Assembly: GCA_965230755.1 (NCBI GenBank)
Contig: CBDDLT010000024.1
Location: 1-64,000, forward strand
Source of the DNA: DATFJT01 sp965230755
GTDB taxonomy: Bacteria > Bacteroidota > Bacteroidia > Chitinophagales > Saprospiraceae
DNA length: 64,000 nt
Direction of reading: 5' to 3'
Shown: one piece after another, positions 37,560 to 45,814 of the stretch
Layout: each line of letters opens with the position of its first letter
Position numbering within the stretch: the stretch's first letter is position 1
Position numbers and translations under genes: made by a program
The notes under the pieces: model-generated
The model's database searches: none
What the model saw: the letters and a program-made list of their open reading frames with translations, nothing else
What the model was told of the DNA's origin: nothing

Positions 37560-40136
37560 ATGAAATATTTTAACATAGTGGTTCTCCTACTGCTATTCCT
37601 TTGGGGAAGCCCCAGTAATGCTCAAATAATCAATGAAAACTTTATGGTCGATCCCTTCGGTGCCAATGGTATTTTCACTGGTTATCCACTAAGCACCGGA
37701 AATTGTCAAGACCCTTCGTATACAATTGGAAACAATCTTAATTCAGGATGTACAAGTCCTTCTTATCCGAATTTACCCGCTATAACAGGATGTATGACTA
37801 CGGATGAAGTTTCGACAAATTTTCCTAATGCACGTTTACTTTATCAGGATGTTCTCGCGCAATTTCCGCCAGGGCAATACTATTTTTCTATAACAACTGC
37901 ACACAGACTGCCTGCAGCTCCGGCTAATCCAATTACTTTATTGGACATAGGGTTTGGAACAAATATGGTATTCAATAATTTCGCCATTCCAGGTGGTGTC
38001 GCTTGGGTTAATCAGGAACAATTTTTTACTTTAAATCAGCAACAAAATGGTTTTGGTATTACTGTTAACAATCCATGGCAACATGGGGATTTTGCCGTTG
38101 ACAGCATCATAGTGGCTCAACTGAATATCAGCATCAATAATATTGTGGATTGGCACTGCCACGATGTAGGTGCCCCTGTCAGCATTACTGGTACTACGAC
38201 ATATTTCGGTGAGGGTGTAGATATACAATTCTTACAAAACGGACAGGTAATTGCCACGGTTCATGCCAATGATGACGGAAATGGTAATTTTAGTTATACA
38301 TGGCCAGATCAAAGTGATCTTATAGCGCGAGGACTAGTTCCAGGACAATGGTATGACGTTCGTCCAATAATCTTGTTTAATAATCTTCCTCCTTTCATAG
38401 GTCCAGAGTTCCGAATAGGTCTCAATAATGATTTTAGGATGCAAAGGCAGACCTCGGGTGATGTTTTTTTCAATAATGATCAAAACGATTTAGTAACTAT
38501 GAAAAATACTTTCTGCAGCGGCGAGGAGATTTATTTTCATGGAGAGTTATTTAATGGAGATTTTAGTGATAGGTATGCACTCAATGTACGATCAAGGCCT
38601 TTAGGATCGAATCAAAATTTCAGTAATTTTCAATCTGCTGGTCATTTTTTCGAAAATTTTGATGGAGCTTCTAGGGAAATAACTTCTTTGCTCAATTTGC
38701 CTGAAGGATTTGAGTATGAAGTATATTTCGGTGTTTCAAATCCTCCGGAATGTATTGGTTGGACGCCTATTATTGATACCATAAGAGTAATAGACTGTTG
38801 TGCTATTGGTGGTGCTATTATTGAAACACCGGAATGCTGGGACCCCAATAACACTCCTCAGATTGTTCGTGTAGTCCTCAATGGTCCTATCGAGGAAAGT
38901 AATATTCGAGAATTATATACCAATAACCCGTACTTCGACATTATCGGATATGATATTGAAGTCCAGGGTTCGTTGAGCTATCTTACTCTTTATCTACATG
39001 TAGTCGAATGCAACGATTGTGAGGGCTTGATGTTTGATTTTGATTTGATATTAGGCGATTGCAATAATCTAATCTGGTTAATGACCCCTAAAATTCCATG
39101 TTGCAGTGATGAATGCGAGATTTTGGAGTTGAATACTTATTGGCATGAGTGTGTAGTCGTTAATGGTAGAAAGGGTTATCAGCTCAGAATGGTCTTTGAT
39201 ATCACCTCTAATGTCAACATCAATGATGTATTAATAGATATTTGGGATACTCAATGTTTTGGCGATTTTAGCGGTTTACAATACTATATCTCCAATGGTC
39301 AATTGATTATTGAAGGCTATGCAGCTACTGAATGTGAGTTTATCGTGGATGGTTCAATTTTGATTTCTACGGATGAAGGTTGTTGTAGAGAGACTTTTAC
39401 AATAAGTCTATATGATGATTGTGATCCTGAATGTTTAGAGGCTACTGCACCCAAAATAGAGGAAATATTGGATTCAGAAATTCCTGGTTGTTATACCATA
39501 AAGATATCGGTGCCGGCCGGTGCAGGATCAACCATTGATTATACGGATAATACTACTGGTAATAGTACAACATTAAATGTGGTTCAATCGAACTGCCCGT
39601 ATATTGATAAAAAAGGAAACCTCGCCTATAGATCATGTAATGTGGTTTTCATCACAGAATGCTATGAATGTCCGGAAGAAGGAGAGATGGGACATGGAGA
39701 TGATCTGAGCGAAGATAGCGAATACAGTATTACCTTAACTATTGGAGAGTGTAAATACGTGCTGACCGGAGATTTCTGTGATTTCAAACCAGTTACCGAT
39801 CCGCATTTCCCTGATGATGAACCAGATGATCCTCAGGATCCGGATGATGATGGTAATTCTTCCAGAAGTTCTACTGCCAGTTTAGATAGGGAGAATGGAG
39901 ATATCTTCATTTATCCCAACCCTATTACTGACATGAGGTGCTCGATCAGTAATCTGGCGCAATTTGAGAAATACGATGTTCAAATCATAGATGTCAGTGG
40001 AATGGTGGTTGAGCAAATCTTTGATCAAACCGCAGATAAACAGACATTCGAATTTAGTAATACGGGAATTTATTTTGCTAAAGTAATTCCATATTCAAAG
40101 GAGCCGATAACGAAGCGATTTGTAGTTTCTCAATAG
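37560..40136 (+). CDS. Large secreted Cys-rich protein with T9SS type A tail
   Basis: The 858-residue protein has a signal peptide (1-21, ending PSNAQ). Its N-terminal half is beta-rich (NENFMVDPFGANGIFTGYPLSTGNCQDPSY) and includes an Ig-like segment (DWHCHDVGAPVSITGTTTYF). Several Cys-rich beta repeats follow (CCAIGGAIIETPECWDPNN; CCSDECEILELNTYWHECV; CDPECLEATAPKIEEIL). An Asp/Pro-rich linker at about 755-770 (DDEPDDPQDPDDDG) leads to a T9SS sorting domain (about 785-858, IYPNPITDMRCSISNL, IIDVSGMVVEQ). It is the first cargo gene after operon 1, with promoter-like copy A and a stem-loop in its leader. No catalytic motif was recognised; it is probably a surface structural or adhesive protein. 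Confidence 0.85.
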   Translation: MKYFNIVVLLLLFLWGSPSNAQIINENFMVDPFGANGIFTGYPLSTGNCQDPSYTIGNNLNSGCTSPSYPNLPAITGCMTTDEVSTNFPNARLLYQDVLAQFPPGQYYFSITTAHRLPAAPANPITLLDIGFGTNMVFNNFAIPGGVAWVNQEQFFTLNQQQNGFGITVNNPWQHGDFAVDSIIVAQLNISINNIVDWHCHDVGAPVSITGTTTYFGEGVDIQFLQNGQVIATVHANDDGNGNFSYTWPDQSDLIARGLVPGQWYDVRPIILFNNLPPFIGPEFRIGLNNDFRMQRQTSGDVFFNNDQNDLVTMKNTFCSGEEIYFHGELFNGDFSDRYALNVRSRPLGSNQNFSNFQSAGHFFENFDGASREITSLLNLPEGFEYEVYFGVSNPPECIGWTPIIDTIRVIDCCAIGGAIIETPECWDPNNTPQIVRVVLNGPIEESNIRELYTNNPYFDIIGYDIEVQGSLSYLTLYLHVVECNDCEGLMFDFDLILGDCNNLIWLMTPKIPCCSDECEILELNTYWHECVVVNGRKGYQLRMVFDITSNVNINDVLIDIWDTQCFGDFSGLQYYISNGQLIIEGYAATECEFIVDGSILISTDEGCCRETFTISLYDDCDPECLEATAPKIEEILDSEIPGCYTIKISVPAGAGSTIDYTDNTTGNSTTLNVVQSNCPYIDKKGNLAYRSCNVVFITECYECPEEGEMGHGDDLSEDSEYSITLTIGECKYVLTGDFCDFKPVTDPHFPDDEPDDPQDPDDDGNSSRSSTASLDRENGDIFIYPNPITDMRCSISNLAQFEKYDVQIIDVSGMVVEQIFDQTADKQTFEFSNTGIYFAKVIPYSKEPITKRFVVSQ

Positions 40137-40163
40137 ATTTTGGGACTAAGGAATGAATTATAT

Positions 40164-40199
40164 GAGCTTATTCTCTTTGGAGAATAAGCTCTTTTTTAT
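40164..40199 (+). terminator. Rho-independent terminator after 37560 gene
   Basis: GAGCTTATTCTC pairs perfectly with GAGAATAAGCTC (12 bp) around a 4-nt loop, followed by six T. It is 27 bp after the stop. Confidence 0.92.
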
Positions 40200-40221
40200 T
40201 GGATCGATCCACAGGTAAGAC

Positions 40222-40253
40222 AGAGCATTATTTTTTTGAAAATAATATGCTCT
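40222..40253. repeat. Inverted repeat directly upstream of promoter copy B
   Basis: AGAGCAT (40222-40228) and ATGCTCT (40247-40253) flank an AT-rich interior that also pairs in part (TTATTTT/AAAATAA). It ends 5 bp before the GTCACG of copy B, so it may be an operator or a second termination hairpin. Confidence 0.5.
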
Positions 40254-40258
40254 AAAAT

Positions 40259-40300
40259 GTCACGAAATTAAACTCAGAAGAATATACAATTAGACTAGTC
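40259..40300 (+). promoter_or_regulatory. GTCACG-N15-GAATAT element and AGACTAGTC, copy B
   Basis: GTCACG is at 40259-40264, GAATAT at 40280-40285 and AGACTAGTC at 40292-40300. The 6-nt step between GAATAT and AGACTAGTC equals copy A. The extended ATGTCACGA matches the copies before both sigma genes. The preceding gene has its own strong terminator, so a new promoter is expected here. Confidence 0.65.
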
Positions 40301-40312
40301 ATATTAAAAAGA

Positions 40313-40343
40313 ATGACCCTTTCGGTACGAGCGAAAAGGTCAT
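40313..40343 (+). ncRNA. Leader stem-loop with GTACGAG loop, copy B
   Basis: ATGACC-C-TTTCG pairs with CGAAA-A-GGTCAT around the loop GTACGAG (40325-40331), with one C/A mismatch. Compared with copy A the loop is identical while the stem pairs change together, suggesting selection on RNA structure. Confidence 0.55.
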
Positions 40344-40382
40344 AGTATAAAAGTTATTTTCAAACATTTACAACTTAAAGTT

Positions 40383-41024
40383 ATGAAAAAATTGTTTTTT
40401 ATGACCGTTATTTCAGTTTTAACGGTTTCAGGCGCCTTCTCACAGGTCGCTAAGTTAGAGTTAAGCGAATGCCATAATTTAGTAGCAAGCCTTAAAAATT
40501 CCTATACACCTTACACCAATATTTCTTATGTTTTGGAAAAAGAAGTTTCAGAAGGAATGTGGAAAAAGGTTTCTTCAAAAAAAACCAATCAACTCTCCGT
40601 CGAATTTCAAGTTAAAGATCCAGGTGTTTACAGTGTTTCTGTTTTTCCTTGGCAAGACAAAAGCACATTCGAGTTAAATACGAAGTTTAGACATGGAGAC
40701 GAAATTGTGCAGCAAGAGAATGCCTATATGTCTGAATCTCTAGAGATTTTTAGAGAGGGAACCAGTTGTTTTACAGATGTTAGGGATGAGGTGATGAGAG
40801 ATATAAAACAAACCGATTCCAAGTTCAGGATAGATCTCAATCCTGATATTGATTATCCAGTTACCTACCAATTTTATAATTCATCGGGAATAATGATGTA
40901 TTCAGGTATTTTGGAGGGTCCGAAGACCTACATTGGCAATAGTCATTTTGCTTCCGGGGTCTATTTTTTGACCATTTTCAACGGTAAATTGACCGAAACG
41001 AGAAAGGTTGTAAAAACCAGATAA
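40383..41024 (+). CDS. Small secreted protein with T9SS-like C-terminal domain
   Basis: The 213-residue protein has a signal peptide (1-20, ending GAFSQ). A beta-rich middle (about 25-140; YTPYTNISYVLEKEVSEG; GVYSVSVFPWQDKSTF) is followed by a divergent T9SS type A sorting domain (about 140-213; RIDLNPDIDYPVTYQFYNSSGIMMYSGIL; HFASGVYFLTIFNGKLTETRKVVK). It is preceded by promoter-like copy B, an AGACTAGTC palindrome and a stem-loop. The type B cargo gene lies 33 bp downstream, so the two are co-transcribed. The small size and simple fold suggest an accessory subunit of that larger partner (inference). Confidence 0.8.
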   Translation: MKKLFFMTVISVLTVSGAFSQVAKLELSECHNLVASLKNSYTPYTNISYVLEKEVSEGMWKKVSSKKTNQLSVEFQVKDPGVYSVSVFPWQDKSTFELNTKFRHGDEIVQQENAYMSESLEIFREGTSCFTDVRDEVMRDIKQTDSKFRIDLNPDIDYPVTYQFYNSSGIMMYSGILEGPKTYIGNSHFASGVYFLTIFNGKLTETRKVVKTR

Positions 41025-41057
41025 GCTTCTTTTTTTAATCTTTTCAAATAAAAAATA

Positions 41058-43892
41058 ATGAAAACTATACATATAGTACTAATATACTTATGCGCTTTTT
41101 TACCCTTTATGGAGAGCGCTTATGCCCAGAGAGGTGGAGGAATGAATACAGATAGAGATAATGATTGTATTCAGATCTTTGAATGCAAATTGGGAAATAG
41201 GGGGCAGATTACAGTAGATGATAATAGTATTAATCAGTCGAATACAGTAATTGGAGGCCGGTATGCCGTGGATAATTCTAGAAGCACTTTTTCAAGGACT
41301 GCGGACACGGAGAATTCTTTTTGGGAAGCGAGCTTCCGGACCAATAAGAGTTTATCTGATATGGAAATTTGCTTTGGATCAGAGGGTCGCAGTGATTTCG
41401 GCGATGGAGGTGAAGAGAGAAGCAGTGTTCCCAGTGAATTTTACGTTTTGACATCGGTTTTTCCATTTCAGTCGACAAGTTTGGCTGAAACACTCAATGA
41501 TCCCTGTGTAAGTTATATTCATATTAGAAATTATACTAATTGCGGCCCAATTGTCCTGGATTATATTTATGCCCAACATATTCGTATACAACACGCAGGA
41601 ACTGGAGTTATTTGTATCAATGATATAATATTTTGGGGCTGTTTACCAGAAGTATGCGGAAATGGTGAGGACGACGATGGTGATGGCCTAGTAGATTGTG
41701 AGGACGACGATTGTGCCATTGACATATTCAATGTTGTAGTTACTCCTTCTTCTCTGGCATGTGATGATGGTTCTATTTCCATACAGGCATTCGCCGATCA
41801 GGCTTTGACCATTAGTATTAACGGAGGAGCACCAGTTTCATGCAACTCACTCTGCGTTATTGAAGATCTAGCTCCTGGGGACTATACGGTAGTAATTGAC
41901 AATGGCTTTTGTCCTGAAACGCTACAATTGACCGTTGAAACTTACGAAGAAGATACACAGACATCAAGCTGCAACAATGGATCCTTTGAGTCCGGTAGTT
42001 TTGAAGGATGGACTTTAGAGTCAAGTGAACATGGTGACCCATGGACTACAGAGGATAATACAGAATGTCATGACGAGTTTCAGGTACAAACTTCAGGTCA
42101 GGTCAACGACAATAATATTCCCAATGGTAATCCGGTAATTGCTCCTTCTGGAAGTCAGTATTATGTGCAACTCGGAGAGCTAAATGGAGGAGAAGATCAA
42201 TATCAAATGACGAATTGCTTTACTGTAGATTCTGACAATGCTGATTTTTGTTTTTCATTCGCATTAGTTTTAGATAATCCTGGGCATGGAGATGGAGAGG
42301 ATCCTTGGTTCGAATGGAGAATATATGATCCTGTGAGTGGTTTGGATATTGCAAGTGATCTTATTTCTTCTTCTGACGGTGATTTTTTCGAGCAAACGGG
42401 TAATATTTCTTCAAGAGGATTTACTTGTCAAAATGAGGATTTAAGTGCCTTTGTAGGTACGGAGGTTTGTATCGAATTCGCCATAAATGAATGTACTCAT
42501 GGTGGACATGGCGGTTATGCACTGATCGATGGAATATGCCAGGATTGTTCGGAAAATTCTCCGAGTTGTGATTTCTCAATGCCAGAAAAAGTTTGTAAGA
42601 ATCAAGGACTGGATATTGATTTTTCTGCCACCAATAATTTTGAGGAATATTCGATACAAATATGTGATGGAACTTCTTGTACGGAGGAAAATTTCGTAGA
42701 GGGTTTCACTATTAGCGATATTTCCATTGAAGAAATTGCAGCTGATAATGATTTCATATTGGAATGCAATCGGGAGTATAGTATTCTTCTTAAGTTACGT
42801 AATGATTGTGGCTCCTGTGAGAATTCGCAGTCCTTTGAGTATGTATGTGCTGAATTAGAACTGGATTATCCCGAATGTGTACAGGGTTGTGGTAATACCA
42901 ATTTCATGCAAATACCCGGGAATGTTAATTGCAGCAATTGTCAGGTTCAATGGTCTCCTGGAGGATACTTTGTAAATCCCAGTAACCCAAATCCAATGTT
43001 AGCTACGAGCAGCTGGACCAACGATGCTCTGTTTAATAGATTCTACACAGTTATGGTAACGACGGAGGATGGTTGTGTCGCTGAACAAGAGGTTTATGTT
43101 GGACAGGTTGATTTGTCACTACAAAATGTAGAATTAGATGCCACTCCAGCCTGTGATGCAAACAACTCCGTTTACTACATAACAGGCGAGGTTGAATTAA
43201 CGGGATTGTCCTCTTGGAAAGAAAATCTCTACTTCGATTTTCACGATGTTGAAATAAAGGCATATGATGAAATCAATAATGTGTATATCAATAACATTGT
43301 GGTAGAAGAAGATGATAATAATGCTAACCTTATGACCTTTGTCGTAGAGGTAGATCGAAGTGTTGGCACACAAATCAGAATTATAATGGAATACAATTCT
43401 CCTTGCGCTATTGTCAACGAGGTACATTGTGGGGATGAAATACTTATGGATTATGTGCCTAAAGCGGATTATAGTGGTAAGTGGAGAGCTTTTTTACCTA
43501 ATATATTCTCACCCAATGGAGATGGTGTCAATGACCTCTACTTTATCGGTTTGGGAGGAGAAGACAAGAATACCACGGATCCCTGTGACTATACTGGATC
43601 TGACACCCATGTTTATTGGTACAAGCTGAGCATTTTTGATCGTTGGGGAGAACTAGTATTTCAAGATGAAGTATTTGATGCTACAGGGACGGGCGTGAAA
43701 GGCAATGAAATTTTCTGGGATGGAACATTCAATGGTCAAGATGCTGAACAAGGAGTTTATGCGGCCATGTACGAATTCGAGAATTGTGATTCCGGATCTT
43801 ATAGCCACTGTTCAGGATCATGTAATGGTTCATTCTGTGCGCCGCATGGAGGATATGTTCTTACAACACAGGATATCACTTTAATAAGATAA
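41058..43892 (+). CDS. Large secreted multidomain protein with T9SS type B (gliding-type) tail
   Basis: The 944-residue protein has a signal peptide (1-23, ending AYAQ). A discoidin-like beta domain spans about 25-195 (WEASFRTNKSLSDMEICFGSEG; IRIQHAGTGVICINDIIFWGC). An Asp-rich calcium-binding-like loop of MopE type follows (NGEDDDGDGLVDCEDDDC, about 200-220). A carbohydrate-binding-like jelly-roll lies at about 305-495 (NGSFESGSFEGW; CVEFAIN-like CIEFAINECTHGGHGGYALIDG), then Cys-rich Ig-like domains. The type B C-terminal domain (about 812-944) shows NIFSPNGDGVNDLYFIG, LSIFDRWGELVFQ and AEQGVYAAMYEF. Type B tails are typical of SprB-like adhesins and cell-surface polymers. It is the only type B protein seen in the window. 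Confidence 0.88.
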   Translation: MKTIHIVLIYLCAFLPFMESAYAQRGGGMNTDRDNDCIQIFECKLGNRGQITVDDNSINQSNTVIGGRYAVDNSRSTFSRTADTENSFWEASFRTNKSLSDMEICFGSEGRSDFGDGGEERSSVPSEFYVLTSVFPFQSTSLAETLNDPCVSYIHIRNYTNCGPIVLDYIYAQHIRIQHAGTGVICINDIIFWGCLPEVCGNGEDDDGDGLVDCEDDDCAIDIFNVVVTPSSLACDDGSISIQAFADQALTISINGGAPVSCNSLCVIEDLAPGDYTVVIDNGFCPETLQLTVETYEEDTQTSSCNNGSFESGSFEGWTLESSEHGDPWTTEDNTECHDEFQVQTSGQVNDNNIPNGNPVIAPSGSQYYVQLGELNGGEDQYQMTNCFTVDSDNADFCFSFALVLDNPGHGDGEDPWFEWRIYDPVSGLDIASDLISSSDGDFFEQTGNISSRGFTCQNEDLSAFVGTEVCIEFAINECTHGGHGGYALIDGICQDCSENSPSCDFSMPEKVCKNQGLDIDFSATNNFEEYSIQICDGTSCTEENFVEGFTISDISIEEIAADNDFILECNREYSILLKLRNDCGSCENSQSFEYVCAELELDYPECVQGCGNTNFMQIPGNVNCSNCQVQWSPGGYFVNPSNPNPMLATSSWTNDALFNRFYTVMVTTEDGCVAEQEVYVGQVDLSLQNVELDATPACDANNSVYYITGEVELTGLSSWKENLYFDFHDVEIKAYDEINNVYINNIVVEEDDNNANLMTFVVEVDRSVGTQIRIIMEYNSPCAIVNEVHCGDEILMDYVPKADYSGKWRAFLPNIFSPNGDGVNDLYFIGLGGEDKNTTDPCDYTGSDTHVYWYKLSIFDRWGELVFQDEVFDATGTGVKGNEIFWDGTFNGQDAEQGVYAAMYEFENCDSGSYSHCSGSCNGSFCAPHGGYVLTTQDITLIR

Positions 43893-44189
43893 ATGTAAAG
43901 CTTAAGTACTTCGGAGGAAGAAGTTCAGCTTTTCCAGTGTTTCTCAGGGTGCTCTTTTTGGCATCCTGGGACACTCTGAATTTGAACTCAATAACTTGAG
44001 TTTTGGAATTCAAATAAAAAATAGGGAAATCATAATCTGATCAAAAGAGAATCCACGTAACGAATGTATTCGAAAACGCAGATCCTCAATCTCACTGTTC
44101 GCATGAGGCTGTAAAATAAAGGATTTTGCTCTACTTAATGACTATGGATTTCCCACTTCATAATTATTGTTTAACTAAAATTTTTAAAA
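43893..44189. other. Intergenic leader of the 44190 operon
   Basis: The 297-bp region holds no gene. Near 43946-43975 TCAGGGTGC and GCATCCTGG make an imperfect hairpin around a T run, possibly terminating the upstream gene. The last 35 bp (TTTAACTAAAATTTTTAAAA) match the leader of the 48911 gene closely. Confidence 0.45.
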
Positions 44190-45266
44190 ATGAAATTGAA
44201 AATTTTAATACTACTCCTTACTTGTATAGGCAATGTTCATGCACAGAGCATTTGGTCCTACTGTTTGGATTGGTCCGCTGGAGATCCAATTAGTTTTACG
44301 AATATTGGAACTGTAACACTTACTCAATCTCCCAATAATCAGTCAATAAAAGCGTGTTCTGGATCTACTATTGATTTTTCTGCGAGATTTGCGGATTTAG
44401 ATGATGCTAAGTGCCCCAAGGGGACTTTTAAAAAACAATTCCCACTTGCGGATTATAATATAAAATTTATAAGTTCGACTCCGGATGCAGTTTTTCAAAA
44501 CGGGAGCACAACAATTGAAGTTGGAGCTCAAACAATTATTCAAGAGAATAATCCATTTTGCCCTGGAGAGACATTTGATGTTTTCGTAAGCAGAAATGCG
44601 TCATTGACCATATTACCATCTTGGAGCGGGACTAATATTGATGTTACTGTAGAGGTAACTGATTTAGGAGCAGCATTGCCGCCATGTCATACAGGGAGCC
44701 CTATTGATCCCTCAAATTCCTATACTTGGTCAATTGTTAATGCTACGAATCTTCCAACAAAACTTGTACGGGTTGGAAGTTCACCTCCAGAAAATACTTG
44801 GACGAGTTATAGCCCGCCAAAGTACGATGAAGGTGGCGTGACTTTTACTTATCGCGCAATGCCTGATGCTCCACCAGCATATTCAGACTTGATTATAAGA
44901 GAAGAGTTTCCCACTTTATCAGCTGGGGGGATTTTTACCATGAACGACCTTACAACGGCATGGAAAAATATGCATCCTACAATTCTTGATGCAGATGCTG
45001 CGGCTCAAGTAATATTTCAGGCCGGGAATCCTAATAGTTTTGCTTTAGACAGTACTCACGAGTTTGATGATTATCATGCTGGATGGACTATGGATGTTTC
45101 CTTGATACCCTCGATATTTACTACTGATGCTATTAATAATAAAAGGGTAGGATATAAGTATGACCAGACTTATTCAGTATGTTCCAACAATTTGGGTACC
45201 GCCGAGATTTGGAGAAGAATTGATAAATCTCATCATGTTGAACTTAAGAAAAAACATAATTTGTGA
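44190..45266 (+). CDS. Secreted protein of unknown function (no sorting tail)
   Basis: The 358-residue protein has a signal peptide (1-19, ending VHAQ). The rest is beta-rich with several conserved-looking Cys (SYCLDWSAGD; SIKACSGSTIDFSARF; CPGETFDVFVSRNASLTILPSWSGTNIDVTVEV) and ends YDQTYSVCSNNLGTAEIWRRIDKSHHVELKKK. No T9SS tail, lipobox or catalytic motif is seen. The N-terminal MKLKIL and its upstream 30 bp are nearly the same as those of the 48911 gene, suggesting the two transcription units share leader ancestry. Its stop overlaps the next ATG by one base (TGATG), so the genes are translationally coupled. It could be exported periplasmic or partner cargo for 45804. Confidence 0.7.
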   Translation: MKLKILILLLTCIGNVHAQSIWSYCLDWSAGDPISFTNIGTVTLTQSPNNQSIKACSGSTIDFSARFADLDDAKCPKGTFKKQFPLADYNIKFISSTPDAVFQNGSTTIEVGAQTIIQENNPFCPGETFDVFVSRNASLTILPSWSGTNIDVTVEVTDLGAALPPCHTGSPIDPSNSYTWSIVNATNLPTKLVRVGSSPPENTWTSYSPPKYDEGGVTFTYRAMPDAPPAYSDLIIREEFPTLSAGGIFTMNDLTTAWKNMHPTILDADAAAQVIFQAGNPNSFALDSTHEFDDYHAGWTMDVSLIPSIFTTDAINNKRVGYKYDQTYSVCSNNLGTAEIWRRIDKSHHVELKKKHNL

Positions 45267-45814
45267 TGAGAACGAAATTAATAGTTTTGTTGCTTGTTTT
45301 TTCTTCAGCAGCATATTCGCAATACATTCCTGAAGCTAATATCGATCCTATCCTCTTGGCAATGTCTGAATTGAGAGAGGTGTCTCAAAAAACAGAAGAT
45401 GCTTCGAATGCCGATAAGGCAATACTTTCTAAACAGTATATTGATCAGATTAAAGAGCACGGGGATTATTTATACTATAAGAACCTATGGGATTTAAGTA
45501 TTAAAGAAGAATCAAAGGAAAAAAGGATTCTCTTGTTTAAGGAAATATTGAGTAATCCGTTCTATAATATTTCAGATAAGAATCTCAATAAGTTTTCTAA
45601 AATTCTGTATGTGGAATCTTTGAAGGCTCTAATTAAGGAATATAGAGGAGCTTTGAGTGAACTGCGAACTATCAGTGTTTACCCTGCTTTTCATGCCTCA
45701 GTTTATCCTTTTTTGAAGCGAGAAATAATTGGCGCAGGAGGCACTTGGGATCGAGGCGAAATTCCGGAATTAATTATTAATCCACCAGTAAAAGTTTTAA
45801 ACAATGAAAAATAA
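45266..45814 (+). CDS. Small secreted helical protein of unknown function
   Basis: The 182-residue protein has a signal peptide (1-19, ending AAYSQ). The remainder is mainly alpha-helical and charged (LAMSELREVSQKTEDASNAD; SKQYIDQIKEHGDYLYYKNLWDLSIKEESKEKRILLFKEIL). ATG 45266 is chosen over GTG 45263 because it overlaps the previous stop as TGATG. It overlaps the following SprB-repeat gene by 11 bp. It has no recognised domain or sorting tail. The tight packing suggests a periplasmic helper for the flanking cargo proteins (inference). Confidence 0.7.
   Translation: MRTKLIVLLLVFSSAAYSQYIPEANIDPILLAMSELREVSQKTEDASNADKAILSKQYIDQIKEHGDYLYYKNLWDLSIKEESKEKRILLFKEILSNPFYNISDKNLNKFSKILYVESLKALIKEYRGALSELRTISVYPAFHASVYPFLKREIIGAGGTWDRGEIPELIINPPVKVLNNEK

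Noticed and set aside
41567..41782. Minus-strand frames inside the type B protein gene
   Set aside because: They are antisense shadows of a well-supported secreted protein and have no start signals.
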